NCBI GenBank assembly: GCA_030680075.1
Contig: JAUXWR010000234.1
Coordinates: 1 to 64,000 of the forward strand
Length of the DNA: 64,000 nucleotides
Origin: Legionella sp.
GTDB lineage: Bacteria; Pseudomonadota; Gammaproteobacteria; Legionellales; Legionellaceae
Direction of reading: 5' to 3'
The notes beneath the pieces are model-generated. The model had not been told where the DNA came from, ran no database searches, and saw nothing but the letters and a program-made list of their open reading frames with translations. This document shows, piece by piece, positions 54,836 to 64,000 of the stretch (its first letter is position 1; each line of letters begins with the position of its first letter). Position numbers and translations under genes: made by a program.

Positions 54836-54856
54836 ACTCTAAATACAGATTGACTA

Positions 54857-54910
54857 AACGACGGGCTGCCCAACAAGCGATGATCAATGCCTTGTTGGGC
54901 GCGTCGTTAA
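54857..54910. terminator. Bidirectional terminator between convergent genes
   Basis: Nested inverted arms AACGAC/GTCGTT and CCCAACAAG/CTTGTTGGG surround a 13-nt loop. It lies between the stops of the plus-strand HxHP gene (54835) and minus-strand mdh (54914). Confidence 0.75.
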
Positions 54911-54913
54911 TTA

Positions 54914-55906
54914 TTAATCGTTAAGCAAACCTAATGATTTCACCATATCGCGCTCTTGTCTTAGCTCATCTAGTGTGGCATTAAATTTATCTTGCCCATA
55001 ATCATTAAATGACAATCCCTCAACAACAGTAAGATTTCCTGCTTCACGACGACAAGGAAATGAGAAAATTAACCCTTCATCCACGCCATATTGCCCTGTA
55101 GAATTTACACACATCGAGAAAGAATCCTGAGCCTTGGTATCATTAACAAGATGGCTTACACCTTGAATAATAGCGTTAGCCGCTGAAGCCGCAGAAGATG
55201 AACCTCGCGCTTTAAGAATAGCTGCACCTCGCTGTTGAACCGTTGATACAAATGTATCTTTGAGCCATGCTTCATCATTAATTACTGCGGCCGCTGATTT
55301 ACCATTGATTTTGGCATTATAAAAATCAGGGTATTGAGTCGCTGAATGATTACCCCAAATCGTCATATTGGTAACATCCGTAACATCTACACCTGCTTTT
55401 TTAGCCAATTGCGTGCGCGCACGTAGCTCATCTAACATGGTCATTGCATAAAAACGGTCATCCGGTATATCGCGAGCGTGATGTTTTGCAATCAGGCAAT
55501 TGGTATTGCAAGGATTACCTACGACAAATACGCGCACATCATCAGCCGCATTGTTGTTAATTGCCAGGCCTTGCTGAGTAAAAATTCCGCCATTAATCTG
55601 CAATAAATCCGAACGCTCCATCCCTTGCTTGCGTGGTACAGAACCGACCAGTAGTGCCCAGTTAACCCCGTCCATCGCTTCATTCAAATCAGACGTGCAA
55701 ACCATGCCCTTAAGTAAAGGATACGCGCCATCATCCAATTCCATCGCGACACCTCCAAGAGCAGGTAACGCTTGTTCCAATTCCAACATGCGCAATTCTA
55801 CTTCGGTATTCGGACCAAACATTTGCCCTGAAGCAATTCGAAACAATAAAGCATAACCAATTTGACCTGCAGCACCGGTTACGGCGACTTTTACGCGATT
55901 TACCAT
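54914..55906 (-). CDS. mdh: Malate dehydrogenase (NAD)
   Basis: Oxidises malate to oxaloacetate in the TCA cycle. The 330-residue protein has the Rossmann motif [14 protein letters not shown] at residue 8, the substrate arginine loop [13 protein letters not shown] near 94, GNPCNTNCL near 130 and the catalytic histidine in [13 protein letters not shown] near 190. It is the cytosolic-type (330-residue) MDH rather than the E. coli type. AAGGA before 55906 fixes the start; an upstream ATG adds eight residues. Confidence 0.95.
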   Translation of the reverse strand: MVNRVKVAVTGAAGQIGYALLFRIASGQMFGPNTEVELRMLELEQALPALGGVAMELDDGAYPLLKGMVCTSDLNEAMDGVNWALLVGSVPRKQGMERSDLLQINGGIFTQQGLAINNNAADDVRVFVVGNPCNTNCLIAKHHARDIPDDRFYAMTMLDELRARTQLAKKAGVDVTDVTNMTIWGNHSATQYPDFYNAKINGKSAAAVINDEAWLKDTFVSTVQQRGAAILKARGSSSAASAANAIIQGVSHLVNDTKAQDSFSMCVNSTGQYGVDEGLIFSFPCRREAGNLTVVEGLSFNDYGQDKFNATLDELRQERDMVKSLGLLND

Positions 55907-56031
55907 TCTATTTATCCTTTTCTTAATCATTAACCAAAAGGGAATTTATACCAGCAAAACGGACGTTTCTGGTAAAATTGTTCTCATGATACTATTGCAC
56001 TCTTTAACAAGCCAGCCTGAATTAAAAAACG

Positions 56032-57165
56032 ATGCTTCCTACTTCACTTTACATCCACATTCCTTGGTGCATTCGCAAATGTCCCTATTGCGATTTTAAT
56101 TCGCACAAAAGCCCGGACAATTTACCCGAAGAGAACTACATCAATGCGTTAATAGCTGATTTTAAGCAGGATTTATCCTTTTTTCCAGCTCGTGAAATCA
56201 GCTCTGTATTTATTGGTGGCGGCACACCCAGCCTCTTTTCTGCAAAAGCTTACGCAAGGCTCTTTGAACAACTACACCAACTTGTCCCTTTTGCAAAAGA
56301 CATCGAAATAACACTTGAAGCAAATCCTGGCACAGTCGAACAACAGCGCTTCAAAGATTATCGGCAACTGGGCATTAACCGTTTGTCCTTAGGCATACAA
56401 AGCTTCAATGCTCACCACTTAAAAACCCTGGGGCGTATTCATGACGACCAACAAGCCCATCTTGCTATTGAAACCGCGAGAATAGCGGGGTTTGATAACA
56501 TCAATATCGATATTATGCACAGTTTACCCAATCAAACAGCCGTTGAAGGACTTACTGATCTTAAAAAAGCACTTGCCCATCAGCCAGAGCATTTGTCATG
56601 GTATCAATTAACCATTGAACCCAATACCGTCTTTTATAAGCAGCGCCCAACATTACCTGACGAAGACGTCAATGAAGCGCTGGAACAAGAAGGCTTCGCT
56701 CTCTTAGCTGCAAATGGTTTTGAACGGTATGAAATTTCCGCTTTCAGCAAAGAGGGCCGCATGGCTCAGCATAATCTTAATTATTGGCTCTTTGGAGATT
56801 ACTACGGGATTGGCGCAGGCGCCCACGGTAAAATTACCAAAGATTCAGGAGAGGTGTATCGTACCCAGAAACACCGCCAGCCCACTGACTATTTGAACCC
56901 TGATAAAAACTATCTTGTCGCCAATGAATTAATCAGCAAGGACGCCCTGATGTTTGAATTCATGCTCAATGCAACCCGCTTGCAGCAACCTGTGGCAAAC
57001 GCACTTTTTGTTAAGCGCACAGGCCTGTCTTTTAGTACGCTCTTAACCCGCCTTGAAAAAGCTCAGAAAATGGGGCTTATTCTCCTTCAGACGGATAATT
57101 GGCAAGTGACCGAGCTTGGTCGTCGCTACACCAATAATTTGCAAGCCATTTTTTTACCTGACTAG
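56032..57165 (+). CDS. hemW: Heme chaperone HemW (radical SAM)
   Basis: A 377-residue radical SAM protein that binds heme and helps insert it into respiratory enzymes. The cluster motif is CIRKCPYCDFNSH at residue 12 (CxxxCxxC). VFIGGGTPSLFS near 60 and LSLGIQSFNAHHLKTLGR near 125 are SAM-fold landmarks. It lacks the extra N-terminal residues of HemN, the true coproporphyrinogen dehydrogenase, and is therefore HemW, often misnamed HemN. It is divergent from mdh. Confidence 0.92.
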   Translation: MLPTSLYIHIPWCIRKCPYCDFNSHKSPDNLPEENYINALIADFKQDLSFFPAREISSVFIGGGTPSLFSAKAYARLFEQLHQLVPFAKDIEITLEANPGTVEQQRFKDYRQLGINRLSLGIQSFNAHHLKTLGRIHDDQQAHLAIETARIAGFDNINIDIMHSLPNQTAVEGLTDLKKALAHQPEHLSWYQLTIEPNTVFYKQRPTLPDEDVNEALEQEGFALLAANGFERYEISAFSKEGRMAQHNLNYWLFGDYYGIGAGAHGKITKDSGEVYRTQKHRQPTDYLNPDKNYLVANELISKDALMFEFMLNATRLQQPVANALFVKRTGLSFSTLLTRLEKAQKMGLILLQTDNWQVTELGRRYTNNLQAIFLPD

Positions 57166-57293
57166 CCTCTTTTAAGACAGAGGGAAAAATGAGCGCGCAT
57201 TATATTTAAGTGCGTTTAAATCTGCTCAACCAAAGCTTCACAAGCATGCAACTTTCCCTGATAATGATTATCTACATTTGGCTAGGAGGCATC

Positions 57294-58190
57294 ATGGGAA
57301 GCACGTTGCTGTTTTTATTGGTTGTTATTATTGGTTATTTATGTGGATCGCTTTGTTCAGCTATCATTGTCAGTCGCATTTTTTCTTTACCTGATCCACG
57401 CACCGAAGGCTCGCAAAATCCAGGTGCTACCAATGTTCTTCGCCTCGCGGGGAAAAAATATGCAGCAATAGTCTTGCTCGGTGATATGCTTAAAGGTCTA
57501 CTGCCTGTAGTATTAGCCAAATTATTGGGAGCCGGCCCTGCTGCATTGGGGTTTACGTGCCTTGCTGCCGTAGTAGGTCACATGTACCCTGTTTTTTTCG
57601 GGTTTAAAGGTGGCAAAGGAGTTGCTACTGCAATTGGTGCGCTCTTGGGCTTACACTTTCTTATGGGGGTCGTCATTATTGCCACCTGGCTTTTGGTCGC
57701 GAACTTTACCCGTTATGCATCGCTCGCCTCCATCATATCCCTCACCCTGGCTCCACTTTTTGCCATAGTAAGTGCGGGAGGTCTGGAAACATTCCCCCCG
57801 ATACTGTTTATTACTCTGCTCATCCTCTATAAACATCGACAAAATATTAATCGTTTAATTGATGGAGACGAACCAAAAATCAGGCTTCAGCACCATCAGC
57901 TAACAGACGTTGCTGATTCATTATTAAGAGACAAGCGCCGGCCTGAACCTGCAAATGAGAATATGGGCATGGATACAGATACTGTGGTTGTCGTTGAGAA
58001 GGTAAAGCCTGTAAAGGTTGCCACACCAAAGCCTGTCGCAGTCAAACCTAAAAAGGCCGCTACTGCAAAACCTAAGAAAGCGACTACCGCAAAACCTAAA
58101 AAGGATGCTCCAGCAAGTATCAAGAAAAAAACCGAGGTCAAGAAAAAGGCCGTCGCACCTAAAGTCACAAAAGCTAAAGAAAAGAAATAG
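57294..58190 (+). CDS. plsY: Glycerol-3-phosphate acyltransferase PlsY with Lys/Ala-rich C-terminal tail
   Basis: PlsY transfers an acyl group from acyl-phosphate to glycerol-3-phosphate in the inner membrane. Residues 1-195 are a normal PlsY with five helices and the motifs SLPDPRTEGSQNPGATNVLR and GFKGGKGVATAIG. A tail of about 100 residues follows, which ordinary PlsY (about 200 residues) lacks. It is rich in Lys, Ala, Pro and Val and has three 8-residue KPKK-x-x-x-A repeats (about 251-274), like histone H1 or AlgP tails. AGGAGG 4 nt before ATG 57294 fixes the start. No frameshift is seen, so the tail appears to be translated. Confidence 0.9.
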   Translation: MGSTLLFLLVVIIGYLCGSLCSAIIVSRIFSLPDPRTEGSQNPGATNVLRLAGKKYAAIVLLGDMLKGLLPVVLAKLLGAGPAALGFTCLAAVVGHMYPVFFGFKGGKGVATAIGALLGLHFLMGVVIIATWLLVANFTRYASLASIISLTLAPLFAIVSAGGLETFPPILFITLLILYKHRQNINRLIDGDEPKIRLQHHQLTDVADSLLRDKRRPEPANENMGMDTDTVVVVEKVKPVKVATPKPVAVKPKKAATAKPKKATTAKPKKDAPASIKKKTEVKKKAVAPKVTKAKEKK

Positions 58191-58195
58191 TCTCG

Positions 58196-59215
58196 TTAAC
58201 AGTCTGTAAGCGGCCAGCGGGCCTTGACGTCAATAGCAAGGCCGCTATCCTTTTTACCCGTAAGCAAATGTAAACAACCCGCATAAGCCACCATAGCGCC
58301 ATTATCTGTGCAGTATTCAATCCGCGGAAAAAAAACCTCTCCACCCGTCTCATCCATCATTTTCGTCAATGAATGACGCAAAGCACGATTCGCCCCAACA
58401 CCTCCCGCAACGACGAGACGCGTAGCTGCTGTTTCTTTGATTGCACGCCTGCATTTAATTAATAAGGTATTCACCACCGCTTTTTGAAAAGCAAAGGCCA
58501 CAGCCGCTCTTGCCTCATCATTTTTTGCGGTATTATTCCACGTTGTTAATGCATGGGTTTTAAGGCCGCTAAAACTAAAATCAAGACCGGGTCTATCAGT
58601 CATGGGACAAGGAAAATCGGGAAAATCGGGCATACTGCCCTTTTGATAGTTATCAGCAAGCTCGGCAAGAATAGCGCCACCAGGATAAGGTAGTCCCATT
58701 AGTTTAGCGGTCTTGTCAAATGCTTCACCCACCGCATCATCTAAGGTGTCCCCTATTATCTGATAATCGCCAAGACCTTTTGCCTCAATTAATTGAGTAT
58801 GCCCACCAGATACCAACAGTGCTAAAAAAGGAAAGGCCAATGTAGGCGTATCCAGTTTAGCCGCCAGCAGATGCGCCTCGAGGTGATGAATTGCAAGAGC
58901 AGGTATTCGTAAGGCAAAGGCCAGACTTTTAGCAAAAGAGGCACCTGTTAACAAAGCGCCAACAAGACCTGGGCCTGCCGTATAAGCCACAGCGTCAAGC
59001 TCCGTCTTTTTTAAGCCTGCTTTTGTCAACACTTCGTCAACCAGCGGAACCAAATATTTAACATGATCTCGCGAGGCTAACTCAGGAACGACGCCTCCAT
59101 ATTGCTGATGAAGAGCCACTTGCGAGTAAAGGGCTTGAGCAATCAACCCTTTTTCATCATCATAAATAGCAAGGCCAGTTTCATCGCAGGAGGATTCGAT
59201 TCCTAAAACACGCAT
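58196..59215 (-). CDS. tsaD: tRNA N6-threonylcarbamoyladenosine transferase TsaD
   Basis: The catalytic subunit that adds the threonylcarbamoyl group to A37 of ANN-decoding tRNAs. The 339-residue protein has [10 protein letters not shown] at the N terminus, the iron/metal histidines in [11 protein letters not shown] near residue 108, VSGGHTQL near 133 and the C-terminal [12 protein letters not shown]. It is convergent with plsY (5-bp gap). An orphan membrane gene now separates it from rpsU. Confidence 0.95.
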   Translation of the reverse strand: MRVLGIESSCDETGLAIYDDEKGLIAQALYSQVALHQQYGGVVPELASRDHVKYLVPLVDEVLTKAGLKKTELDAVAYTAGPGLVGALLTGASFAKSLAFALRIPALAIHHLEAHLLAAKLDTPTLAFPFLALLVSGGHTQLIEAKGLGDYQIIGDTLDDAVGEAFDKTAKLMGLPYPGGAILAELADNYQKGSMPDFPDFPCPMTDRPGLDFSFSGLKTHALTTWNNTAKNDEARAAVAFAFQKAVVNTLLIKCRRAIKETAATRLVVAGGVGANRALRHSLTKMMDETGGEVFFPRIEYCTDNGAMVAYAGCLHLLTGKKDSGLAIDVKARWPLTDC

Positions 59216-59385
59216 TGTAACCTCTAAATTTTGTTGTCAGGAAACAGTCCTGGAAATGCCACGTTATTAGCATTAATTTGTGCAGATTGTCAATAATAGA
59301 GAATAAATCCGACCCCTGTTTGAATCTCAATTGTGCAATTTTTCAAAGGGCTTAAAAAAAGCAACTGGCCAAAATAACCTATTTA

Positions 59386-59414
59386 TTGTACAAAATGAAA
59401 GATTATTGTAAAAT
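59386..59414 (+). promoter_or_regulatory. Candidate promoter of the orphan membrane gene
   Basis: TTGTAC and TAAAAT (5 of 6 at -10) are 17 bp apart and end about 25 bp before ATG 59440. The -35 match is only three of six. Confidence 0.35.
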
Positions 59415-59439
59415 ATCCTTTTTTATTTGAGTTATTGAC

Positions 59440-60264
59440 ATGTCACTAAATCCCTTCCAAATTAATAATGTCATTGAAACTAGGCGTTTTCCCTTAGCCC
59501 GTTTCAAGCGGCGTCCACTGTTTCAGAAATTTAAAGATACGTTCGTTATTTTTGGCGGTACCCTTGATGAAGCTGGACTAATTGATTGGTTAACTTTATT
59601 TATTCCTAAAATAGCTTCGTTCATTCTAATAATACCTCTTTTCATATTATTGGGCAGATTAAGTGGAAGTTTTCCTGATGATGGAGATCCAGAGCAAATA
59701 AAAGAAAAGTCTAAACTTCTTTCATGGTTAAGTATTGCCGTTTTGGCCATTCTTTCCATTCCCGCTGTGTTATTTGTCCCCCCTCTATTCATCTCATGGC
59801 TTATAATCAGTTCTGCACTGACTATCATCTCTATGCCTATAGTGACACTGGTTCATGCCATATTTTATAAAAATCAAAAACCTGTTCTTGAAGAAATAAG
59901 GTTTGAAGATGGAAAAACACTACAAAATTTTATGGATGATAATCATGCAGAGATTGAAAATTTACATACTGATTTTCTAGGTTTAGATGATTCTCTTTCA
60001 TACAATAATACCTTTAATTTATTAACCGCTAGCGAATATGCCGAAAAATACAAGGAAAAAAAGCATGAGGGCTATCAATTGCGTTTCTGGAGTGGAGGCC
60101 AAACTAAAAGGCTCTATGTCAAAGATGAGGAGACACATAAATCAGTTGTAAAATTATGTGAATTGAATATTGGACAAATTTCCAGCCACCTGGAGAACAC
60201 CAATAATCTGGCAACTTTCTTAGACGAACCCCTACCCGTTTTTCAGAATAAACTGAGCTGGTGA
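59440..60264 (+). CDS. Orphan membrane protein, candidate effector
   Basis: A 274-residue protein with no recognised family. The N-terminal 45 residues are basic and polar (RRFPLARFKRRPLFQKF). Hydrophobic helices follow at about 58-72 (IASFILIIPLFILLG), 94-115 (WLSIAVLAILSIPAVLF) and 117-142. The C-terminal 125 residues are soluble and acidic, with EIRFEDGKTLQNFMDDNHAE and RFWSGGQTKRLYVKDEETHK. The gene is AT-rich compared with rpsU and dnaG and breaks the usual tsaD/rpsU junction, which suggests later insertion. There is no signal peptide. Effector status is inference from style and context only. Confidence 0.6.
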   Translation: MSLNPFQINNVIETRRFPLARFKRRPLFQKFKDTFVIFGGTLDEAGLIDWLTLFIPKIASFILIIPLFILLGRLSGSFPDDGDPEQIKEKSKLLSWLSIAVLAILSIPAVLFVPPLFISWLIISSALTIISMPIVTLVHAIFYKNQKPVLEEIRFEDGKTLQNFMDDNHAEIENLHTDFLGLDDSLSYNNTFNLLTASEYAEKYKEKKHEGYQLRFWSGGQTKRLYVKDEETHKSVVKLCELNIGQISSHLENTNNLATFLDEPLPVFQNKLSW

Positions 60265-60382
60265 AATCGGATAAGAAACTTGTACACATTTAATTTAAAA
60301 GTAGCAATGCCTGTGTTATCGGTGATTTTGTTGTCTTTTTGCCTGAATCAGTAAAATTATTGCTAATCTGATTACAATAAAC

Positions 60383-60411
60383 TTGACGACATCAACAAGT
60401 GGCACTAGAAT
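60383..60411 (+). promoter_or_regulatory. Promoter of the rpsU-yqeY-dnaG-rpoD operon
   Basis: TTGACG (60383-60388, 5 of 6) and TAGAAT (60406-60411, 5 of 6) are separated by exactly 17 bp. The predicted start lies about 30 bp before rpsU. This is the best matched promoter in the window. Confidence 0.7.
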
Positions 60412-60450
60412 TGCCAACCTATTGTTTTAATTATACCAGAGGACTAGTTA

Positions 60451-60678
60451 ATGCCCACAGTTCGTGTGAAAGAAGGCGAAAACCCAGAATATGCACTCCG
60501 TCGCTTCAAGCGTTCTTGTGAAAAAGCAGGAATTTTGACTGAATTGCGTCGACGCGAATTCTATGAAAAACCTACTGCTGAACGCAAGCGTAAACAAGCA
60601 GCAGCAGTTAAACGTCACCTTAAGAAAATTTCACGTGACACATCTACTCGCCGCCCTGTGAAGCATAGACGTAAATAA
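60451..60678 (+). CDS. rpsU: 30S ribosomal protein S21
   Basis: A 75-residue basic small-subunit protein that helps mRNA binding at initiation. [20 protein letters not shown] and the arginine/lysine-rich C terminus (RPVKHRRK) are typical. It is the first gene of the macromolecular synthesis operon, and its TAA overlaps the next ATG by one base. Confidence 0.97.
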   Translation: MPTVRVKEGENPEYALRRFKRSCEKAGILTELRRREFYEKPTAERKRKQAAAVKRHLKKISRDTSTRRPVKHRRK

Positions 60679-61124
60679 TGATGACTATTAAAGACCGCAT
60701 TACCAGTGACCTTAAAGATGCCATGCGTGCCAGAGATCAAAAAAAACTGGGCACCCTGCGTCTGATTACTGCTGCCGTCAAGCAAATCGAAGTCGATGAG
60801 CGAATAGTTGTAGAAGAAGATCGCATGCTTGTTATCCTTGACAAGCTTGCGAAACAGCGCAAAGAATCAATCACCCAGTTCCAGGCAGCTGGGCGCGATG
60901 ACCTGGTAGCACAAGAAGAGTACGAGCTTGAAATTATTGGCCAATATCTCCCTGAACCCTTGTCAGACGCTGAAATTACCACTTTAATCGAACAGGCAAT
61001 GACTGCTCTGAATGCTGAGAAAATCAGCGACATGGGCAAAGTTATGGCGCATCTTAAGCCATTACTCCAGGGTCGTGCCGATATGAGTAAAGTCAGTGCG
61101 TTAATAAAAGCCCGATTAAGCTAA
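60678..61124 (+). CDS. GatB/YqeY domain protein
   Basis: A 148-residue cytosolic helical protein of the YqeY family, related to the C-terminal tRNA-binding domain of amidotransferase GatB. IKDRITSDLKDAMRARDQKK at the N terminus and DMGKVMAHLKPLLQGRADMS near residue 118 are family landmarks. Its precise job is unknown. The start overlaps the rpsU stop by one base (TAATG); an ATG follows directly at 60681. It sits in the rpsU-yqeY-dnaG-rpoD order seen in many proteobacteria. Confidence 0.93.
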   Translation: MMTIKDRITSDLKDAMRARDQKKLGTLRLITAAVKQIEVDERIVVEEDRMLVILDKLAKQRKESITQFQAAGRDDLVAQEEYELEIIGQYLPEPLSDAEITTLIEQAMTALNAEKISDMGKVMAHLKPLLQGRADMSKVSALIKARLS

Positions 61125-61183
61125 ATTTAGTCTAACGTTACTGCTTCAGAACATGCCCACTTAACGCTAACTCGGGTAATTAA

Positions 61184-62938
61184 ATGTCCAAGGTACCTAG
61201 TGCACGTTCTTTAATACCACGTGAATTTCTCGATGAATTACTCAGTCGTACTGATCTTGTCGAATTAGTTGATGGCTATGTGCCCCTAAAAAAACGGGGT
61301 AATAGCTATATTGCCTGCTGCCCTTTTCACAGCGAAAAAACACCTTCTTTTAATGTTGTAGCCAAAAAGCAGTTTTACCATTGCTTTGGCTGTGGCTCGA
61401 GCGGTAACGCCATCAGTTTTGTAATGAGTTATCTCAATCAAGGCTTTACTGATGCAGTTGAAACCCTGGCCGCTCGTGTGGGTATGCAAATACCGCGTGA
61501 GAGTAATCCGGAAAAAAGCCAACTGTCTTTTAGTTTGTATCAGTTGTTAACCCGAGTTAGTCAATTTTATCAGCATTCACTAAAATCGAGCCCGACTGCA
61601 ATTAATTATCTGCGCGAGCGAGGCGTTAGTGGAGAAATAGCCAAACACTTTCAATTAGGCTTTGCGCCAAGTGGTTGGAATGCGCTAGAAAATCAATTTA
61701 AAGAAAACAAAGCAGACCTTATTAAAACAGGCATGCTCATTGAAAAAGATGATGGCAAAACCTACGACCGATATCGCCAGCGAATAATGTTTCCTATCCA
61801 TGACCGACATGGCCGTATCATTGGTTTTGGCGGCAGAGCAATTGATGCAGACCAAAAGCCTAAATACCTTAATTCCCCTGAAACGATCATTTTCCAGAAA
61901 AATCGCGAGTTATATGGCCTGCATCAGATTTTGCAGGAAAACAGTGCTATCGATAATATTCTCATTGTAGAAGGCTATCTCGATGTAATAGCCCTCGCCC
62001 AACACGGCATTTGTAATGCAGTAGCCGCTTTAGGCACGGCGACCAGCACCTATCATATTCAATTGCTTAGTAAACATACCACACACTTGATTTTCTGTTT
62101 TGATGGCGACAATGCTGGCAGACAAGCGGCCTGGAGAGCGTTAGAAAATAGCTTGCCACACCTTAACAACAATCTGGATGCGCGTTTTGTTTTTCTGCCC
62201 GATAATCAGGATCCGGATAGTCTCGTGCGAGCTGAAGGAAAAGAAGCATTTTTAGCGCGCCTGGCAAAAGCCATTCCATTAAGCCAGTATTTTCTCGATA
62301 CGTTAACCACGGGTCTTGACACCAATAGTGTCGCTGGAAAAAGTCAATTAATTAATGCAGCCAAGCCCTTTTTGCTAGCGATGCCCGAGGGCACCTACAA
62401 ACAATTACTCATCAATGAACTTTCTCGATGTACTCGCATTGAAAATCATCGTATTATGCAGATAATTGCTGATCAAACAACACCCGTTGCAGGAGAAAGT
62501 ACACACAAACCCATCAGCCGTTCACCCATACGGTTAGCCATTGCGATATTAATTCAACACCCGGAAATTTATTCCTCGTGCCAACAACAAATTGATATTA
62601 ATTCGCTCGATGGAGATGGCCAGGAAGTTTTACAAAAACTCTTGATTCAAGTTGCTGAAAATCCTGAAACCAATACAGCGGCCTTAATCGAAGTATGGCG
62701 AGATACGCCTTTATTTAGTTCATTAGGGAAACTGGCAGGATGGGAACATAATGTCCCTGAAGAGGCCTTGTTAAAAGAGTTTATTGATATTATCAATTTC
62801 CTGCAAAAGCAGAATTTTGAAAATAAAATTAATCTATACATTGCAAAATCCCGAAAACAGGGCTTAACTGTGTCAGAAAGATTAATTTTACAGGACATGT
62901 TAAAACAACGGCATCAAACTGTGCATGATAAAAAATAA
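61184..62938 (+). CDS. dnaG: DNA primase
   Basis: Makes RNA primers at the replication fork. The 584-residue protein has the N-terminal zinc finger CPFHSEKTPSF with YHCFGCGSSG (residues about 40-65), the catalytic core with GFGGRAIDA near 225 and the TOPRIM domain (IVEGYLDVIAL near 265 and FDGDNAGRQAA near 307). The C-terminal DnaB-binding helical domain covers the last 150 residues. It lies between yqeY and rpoD. Confidence 0.96.
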   Translation: MSKVPSARSLIPREFLDELLSRTDLVELVDGYVPLKKRGNSYIACCPFHSEKTPSFNVVAKKQFYHCFGCGSSGNAISFVMSYLNQGFTDAVETLAARVGMQIPRESNPEKSQLSFSLYQLLTRVSQFYQHSLKSSPTAINYLRERGVSGEIAKHFQLGFAPSGWNALENQFKENKADLIKTGMLIEKDDGKTYDRYRQRIMFPIHDRHGRIIGFGGRAIDADQKPKYLNSPETIIFQKNRELYGLHQILQENSAIDNILIVEGYLDVIALAQHGICNAVAALGTATSTYHIQLLSKHTTHLIFCFDGDNAGRQAAWRALENSLPHLNNNLDARFVFLPDNQDPDSLVRAEGKEAFLARLAKAIPLSQYFLDTLTTGLDTNSVAGKSQLINAAKPFLLAMPEGTYKQLLINELSRCTRIENHRIMQIIADQTTPVAGESTHKPISRSPIRLAIAILIQHPEIYSSCQQQIDINSLDGDGQEVLQKLLIQVAENPETNTAALIEVWRDTPLFSSLGKLAGWEHNVPEEALLKEFIDIINFLQKQNFENKINLYIAKSRKQGLTVSERLILQDMLKQRHQTVHDKK

Positions 62939-62973
62939 CGCAATTTTTGCTGGCATGTTTAGTTGTGCGGGTC

Positions 62974-62979
62974 TATAAT
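62974..62979 (+). promoter_or_regulatory. Possible -10 element upstream of rpoD
   Basis: A perfect TATAAT lies 48 bp before the rpoD ATG in the dnaG-rpoD gap. No good -35 is seen at the right distance, so an internal rpoD promoter is only possible. Confidence 0.3.
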
Positions 62980-63026
62980 CAAGACCTTTTTTAGTAGCTT
63001 TTTAATCACTCATCTGATAAGTGCCT

Positions 63027-64000
63027 ATGACTATGAATGAACAAGAACAACAGCGATCGCAAATTACCCGTGTAATTAGCCTGGGTAAAGAACAAAAGTA
63101 CCTGACTTACTCTCAGATTAATGACCTGTTACCCAATATCGTTGATACGGAACATTTTGATGTCATTATCAGTATGTTGGAAGACATGAATATTAAAGTA
63201 TTCGAAATGCCTCCCAGTGAAGACGAACTCGCCCTTCTGGGGAATACTGAAGAAGCCCCCGAAGACGTTGAGGAAGCCGCGGCGGTTCTTGCTTCTGTCG
63301 ACAAAGAAACGGGCAGAACCACGGATCCGGTTCGCATGTATATGCGCGAAATGGGTACCGTCGAACTGTTGACCAGAGAAGGTGAAATTCGTATCGCCAA
63401 GCGAATTGAAGAAGGGATTTATCAAGTTCTCAAATCGCTCGCCCACTACCCTGAAACCGTACAACTTCTACTCGATGATTATGAGCGTGTTACGCTTGAA
63501 GAAATTCGCTTAAGTGAAATCATCAGCGGCTTTGCAGACAGTGAGGAAGAAGCTCCGCCTGCAAGCATTGGCTCCATGCTCGATGATGTACAAAATGATC
63601 TTCTTGAAGACACCGCTGTGGTTCCTGATGATGACGATGAGGATGGTGACGGCACTATCACTGAAGTTGACGATGGACCAAATCCTGAGCAGGCGAAAGC
63701 CTACTTTGACGAACTGCGCGCGAACTTTGACAATGCCATGCTGGCTTTAAATGAGCAAGGTCGCACCGATAGCAAAACGGTTGAGCTTCTGACCATTATG
63801 TCAGATTCATTTTTAAAGCTTAAACTTACTTCACGCCAGGTTGATAAGCTGACACGACACTTCCGCCAACTTCGCAACCACATCCGCGAATTTGAAAGAG
63901 GTCTCATGCGCCTTTGTATCGAAAAAGCCAGGATTCCTCGCAAGTTATTTATTGATACCTTCCCCGGCCAGGAAACTGATTTAACGTGGTTAACCACGCT
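63027..64000 (+). CDS. rpoD: RNA polymerase sigma factor RpoD (sigma70), 5' part
   Basis: The primary housekeeping sigma factor, cut by the right window edge after about 324 residues. Region 1.1 begins MTMNEQEQQRSQITRVISLG. Region 1.2 is clear in RTTDPVRMYMREMGTVELLT, followed by EGEIRIAKRIEEG. The non-conserved region contains an acidic patch (VPDDDDEDGDG near 190). Regions 2-4 lie beyond the window. The start is ATG 63027 or 63033; both are in frame. It is the last gene of the rpsU-dnaG-rpoD operon. Confidence 0.94.
   Translation, partial: MTMNEQEQQRSQITRVISLGKEQKYLTYSQINDLLPNIVDTEHFDVIISMLEDMNIKVFEMPPSEDELALLGNTEEAPEDVEEAAAVLASVDKETGRTTDPVRMYMREMGTVELLTREGEIRIAKRIEEGIYQVLKSLAHYPETVQLLLDDYERVTLEEIRLSEIISGFADSEEEAPPASIGSMLDDVQNDLLEDTAVVPDDDDEDGDGTITEVDDGPNPEQAKAYFDELRANFDNAMLALNEQGRTDSKTVELLTIMSDSFLKLKLTSRQVDKLTRHFRQLRNHIREFERGLMRLCIEKARIPRKLFIDTFPGQETDLTWLTT

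Noticed and set aside
56032..57165. Oxygen-independent coproporphyrinogen III oxidase HemN
   Set aside because: Length and N terminus fit HemW, the heme chaperone that is often misnamed as HemN.

Overview
The window is an AT-rich gammaproteobacterial chromosome segment that looks like a Legionella species other than a textbook reference strain. This is inferred from gene content and style: a housekeeping backbone in gammaproteobacterial order, interrupted by orphan genes that resemble Dot/Icm effectors (ankyrin protein, deamidase-fold protein, large helical and membrane proteins), by many small exported proteins, and by families of palindromic repeats. No species can be named from the sequence alone.

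Layout. 1-450: tandem array of about 100-bp repeats. 513-1627: ispB and tRNA-Pro(CGG). 1771-6191: accessory region with a candidate protein-deamidase effector, small unknown genes, a palindrome-flanked remnant of a REP-associated (RAYT-type) transposase, an alcohol dehydrogenase and a MITE-like element. 6192-7898: FAD-dependent orphan protein. 7964-18269 (minus strand): envelope operon uppS-cdsA-rseP-bamA-skp-lpxD-fabZ-lpxA followed by crcB-DUF190-serS. 18414-23818 (plus): gpmI-envC-ctp and a polytopic membrane protein. 23915-29273 (minus): hflK-hflC, a MITE, then DUF2065-purA and an exported adenosine deaminase. 29390-31575: ankyrin protein and trmB. 31859-35235 (plus): rpmB-rpmG, then rpoN-hpf-ptsN-npr. 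35236-35967: a gene-free patch holding three palindromic elements. 35968-42432 (minus): three small exported proteins, glyA-nrdR-nusB-thiL-pgpA and an AI-2E-type permease. 42628-49884 (plus): RND efflux pair and valS. 50568-54835 (plus): a large helical/TM orphan, a secreted alpha/beta hydrolase and a duplicated histidine-motif exported protein. 54914-59215: mdh, hemW, plsY (with a histone-H1-like tail) and tsaD. 59440-64000: an orphan membrane protein, then the macromolecular synthesis operon rpsU-yqeY-dnaG-rpoD, with rpoD cut by the window edge.

How the genes work together. The uppS-lpxA block supplies the undecaprenyl carrier, CDP-diacylglycerol, the outer-membrane beta-barrel machinery and early lipid A acylation steps. 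rpoN, hpf, ptsN and npr form the sigma54/nitrogen-PTS module. rpsU, dnaG and rpoD link the initiation of translation, replication and transcription.

Best leads: the Cys-His-Asp protein-glutaminase-like gene at 1771; the Lys/Ala-rich tail on PlsY; a C9 tract inside a well-spaced ispB promoter; a hairpin repeat family whose two versions differ by a compensatory base pair; and a perfect 27-bp-arm palindromic element at 35305. I did not find a CRISPR array, an intact prophage, an intact IS or an obvious defence island.
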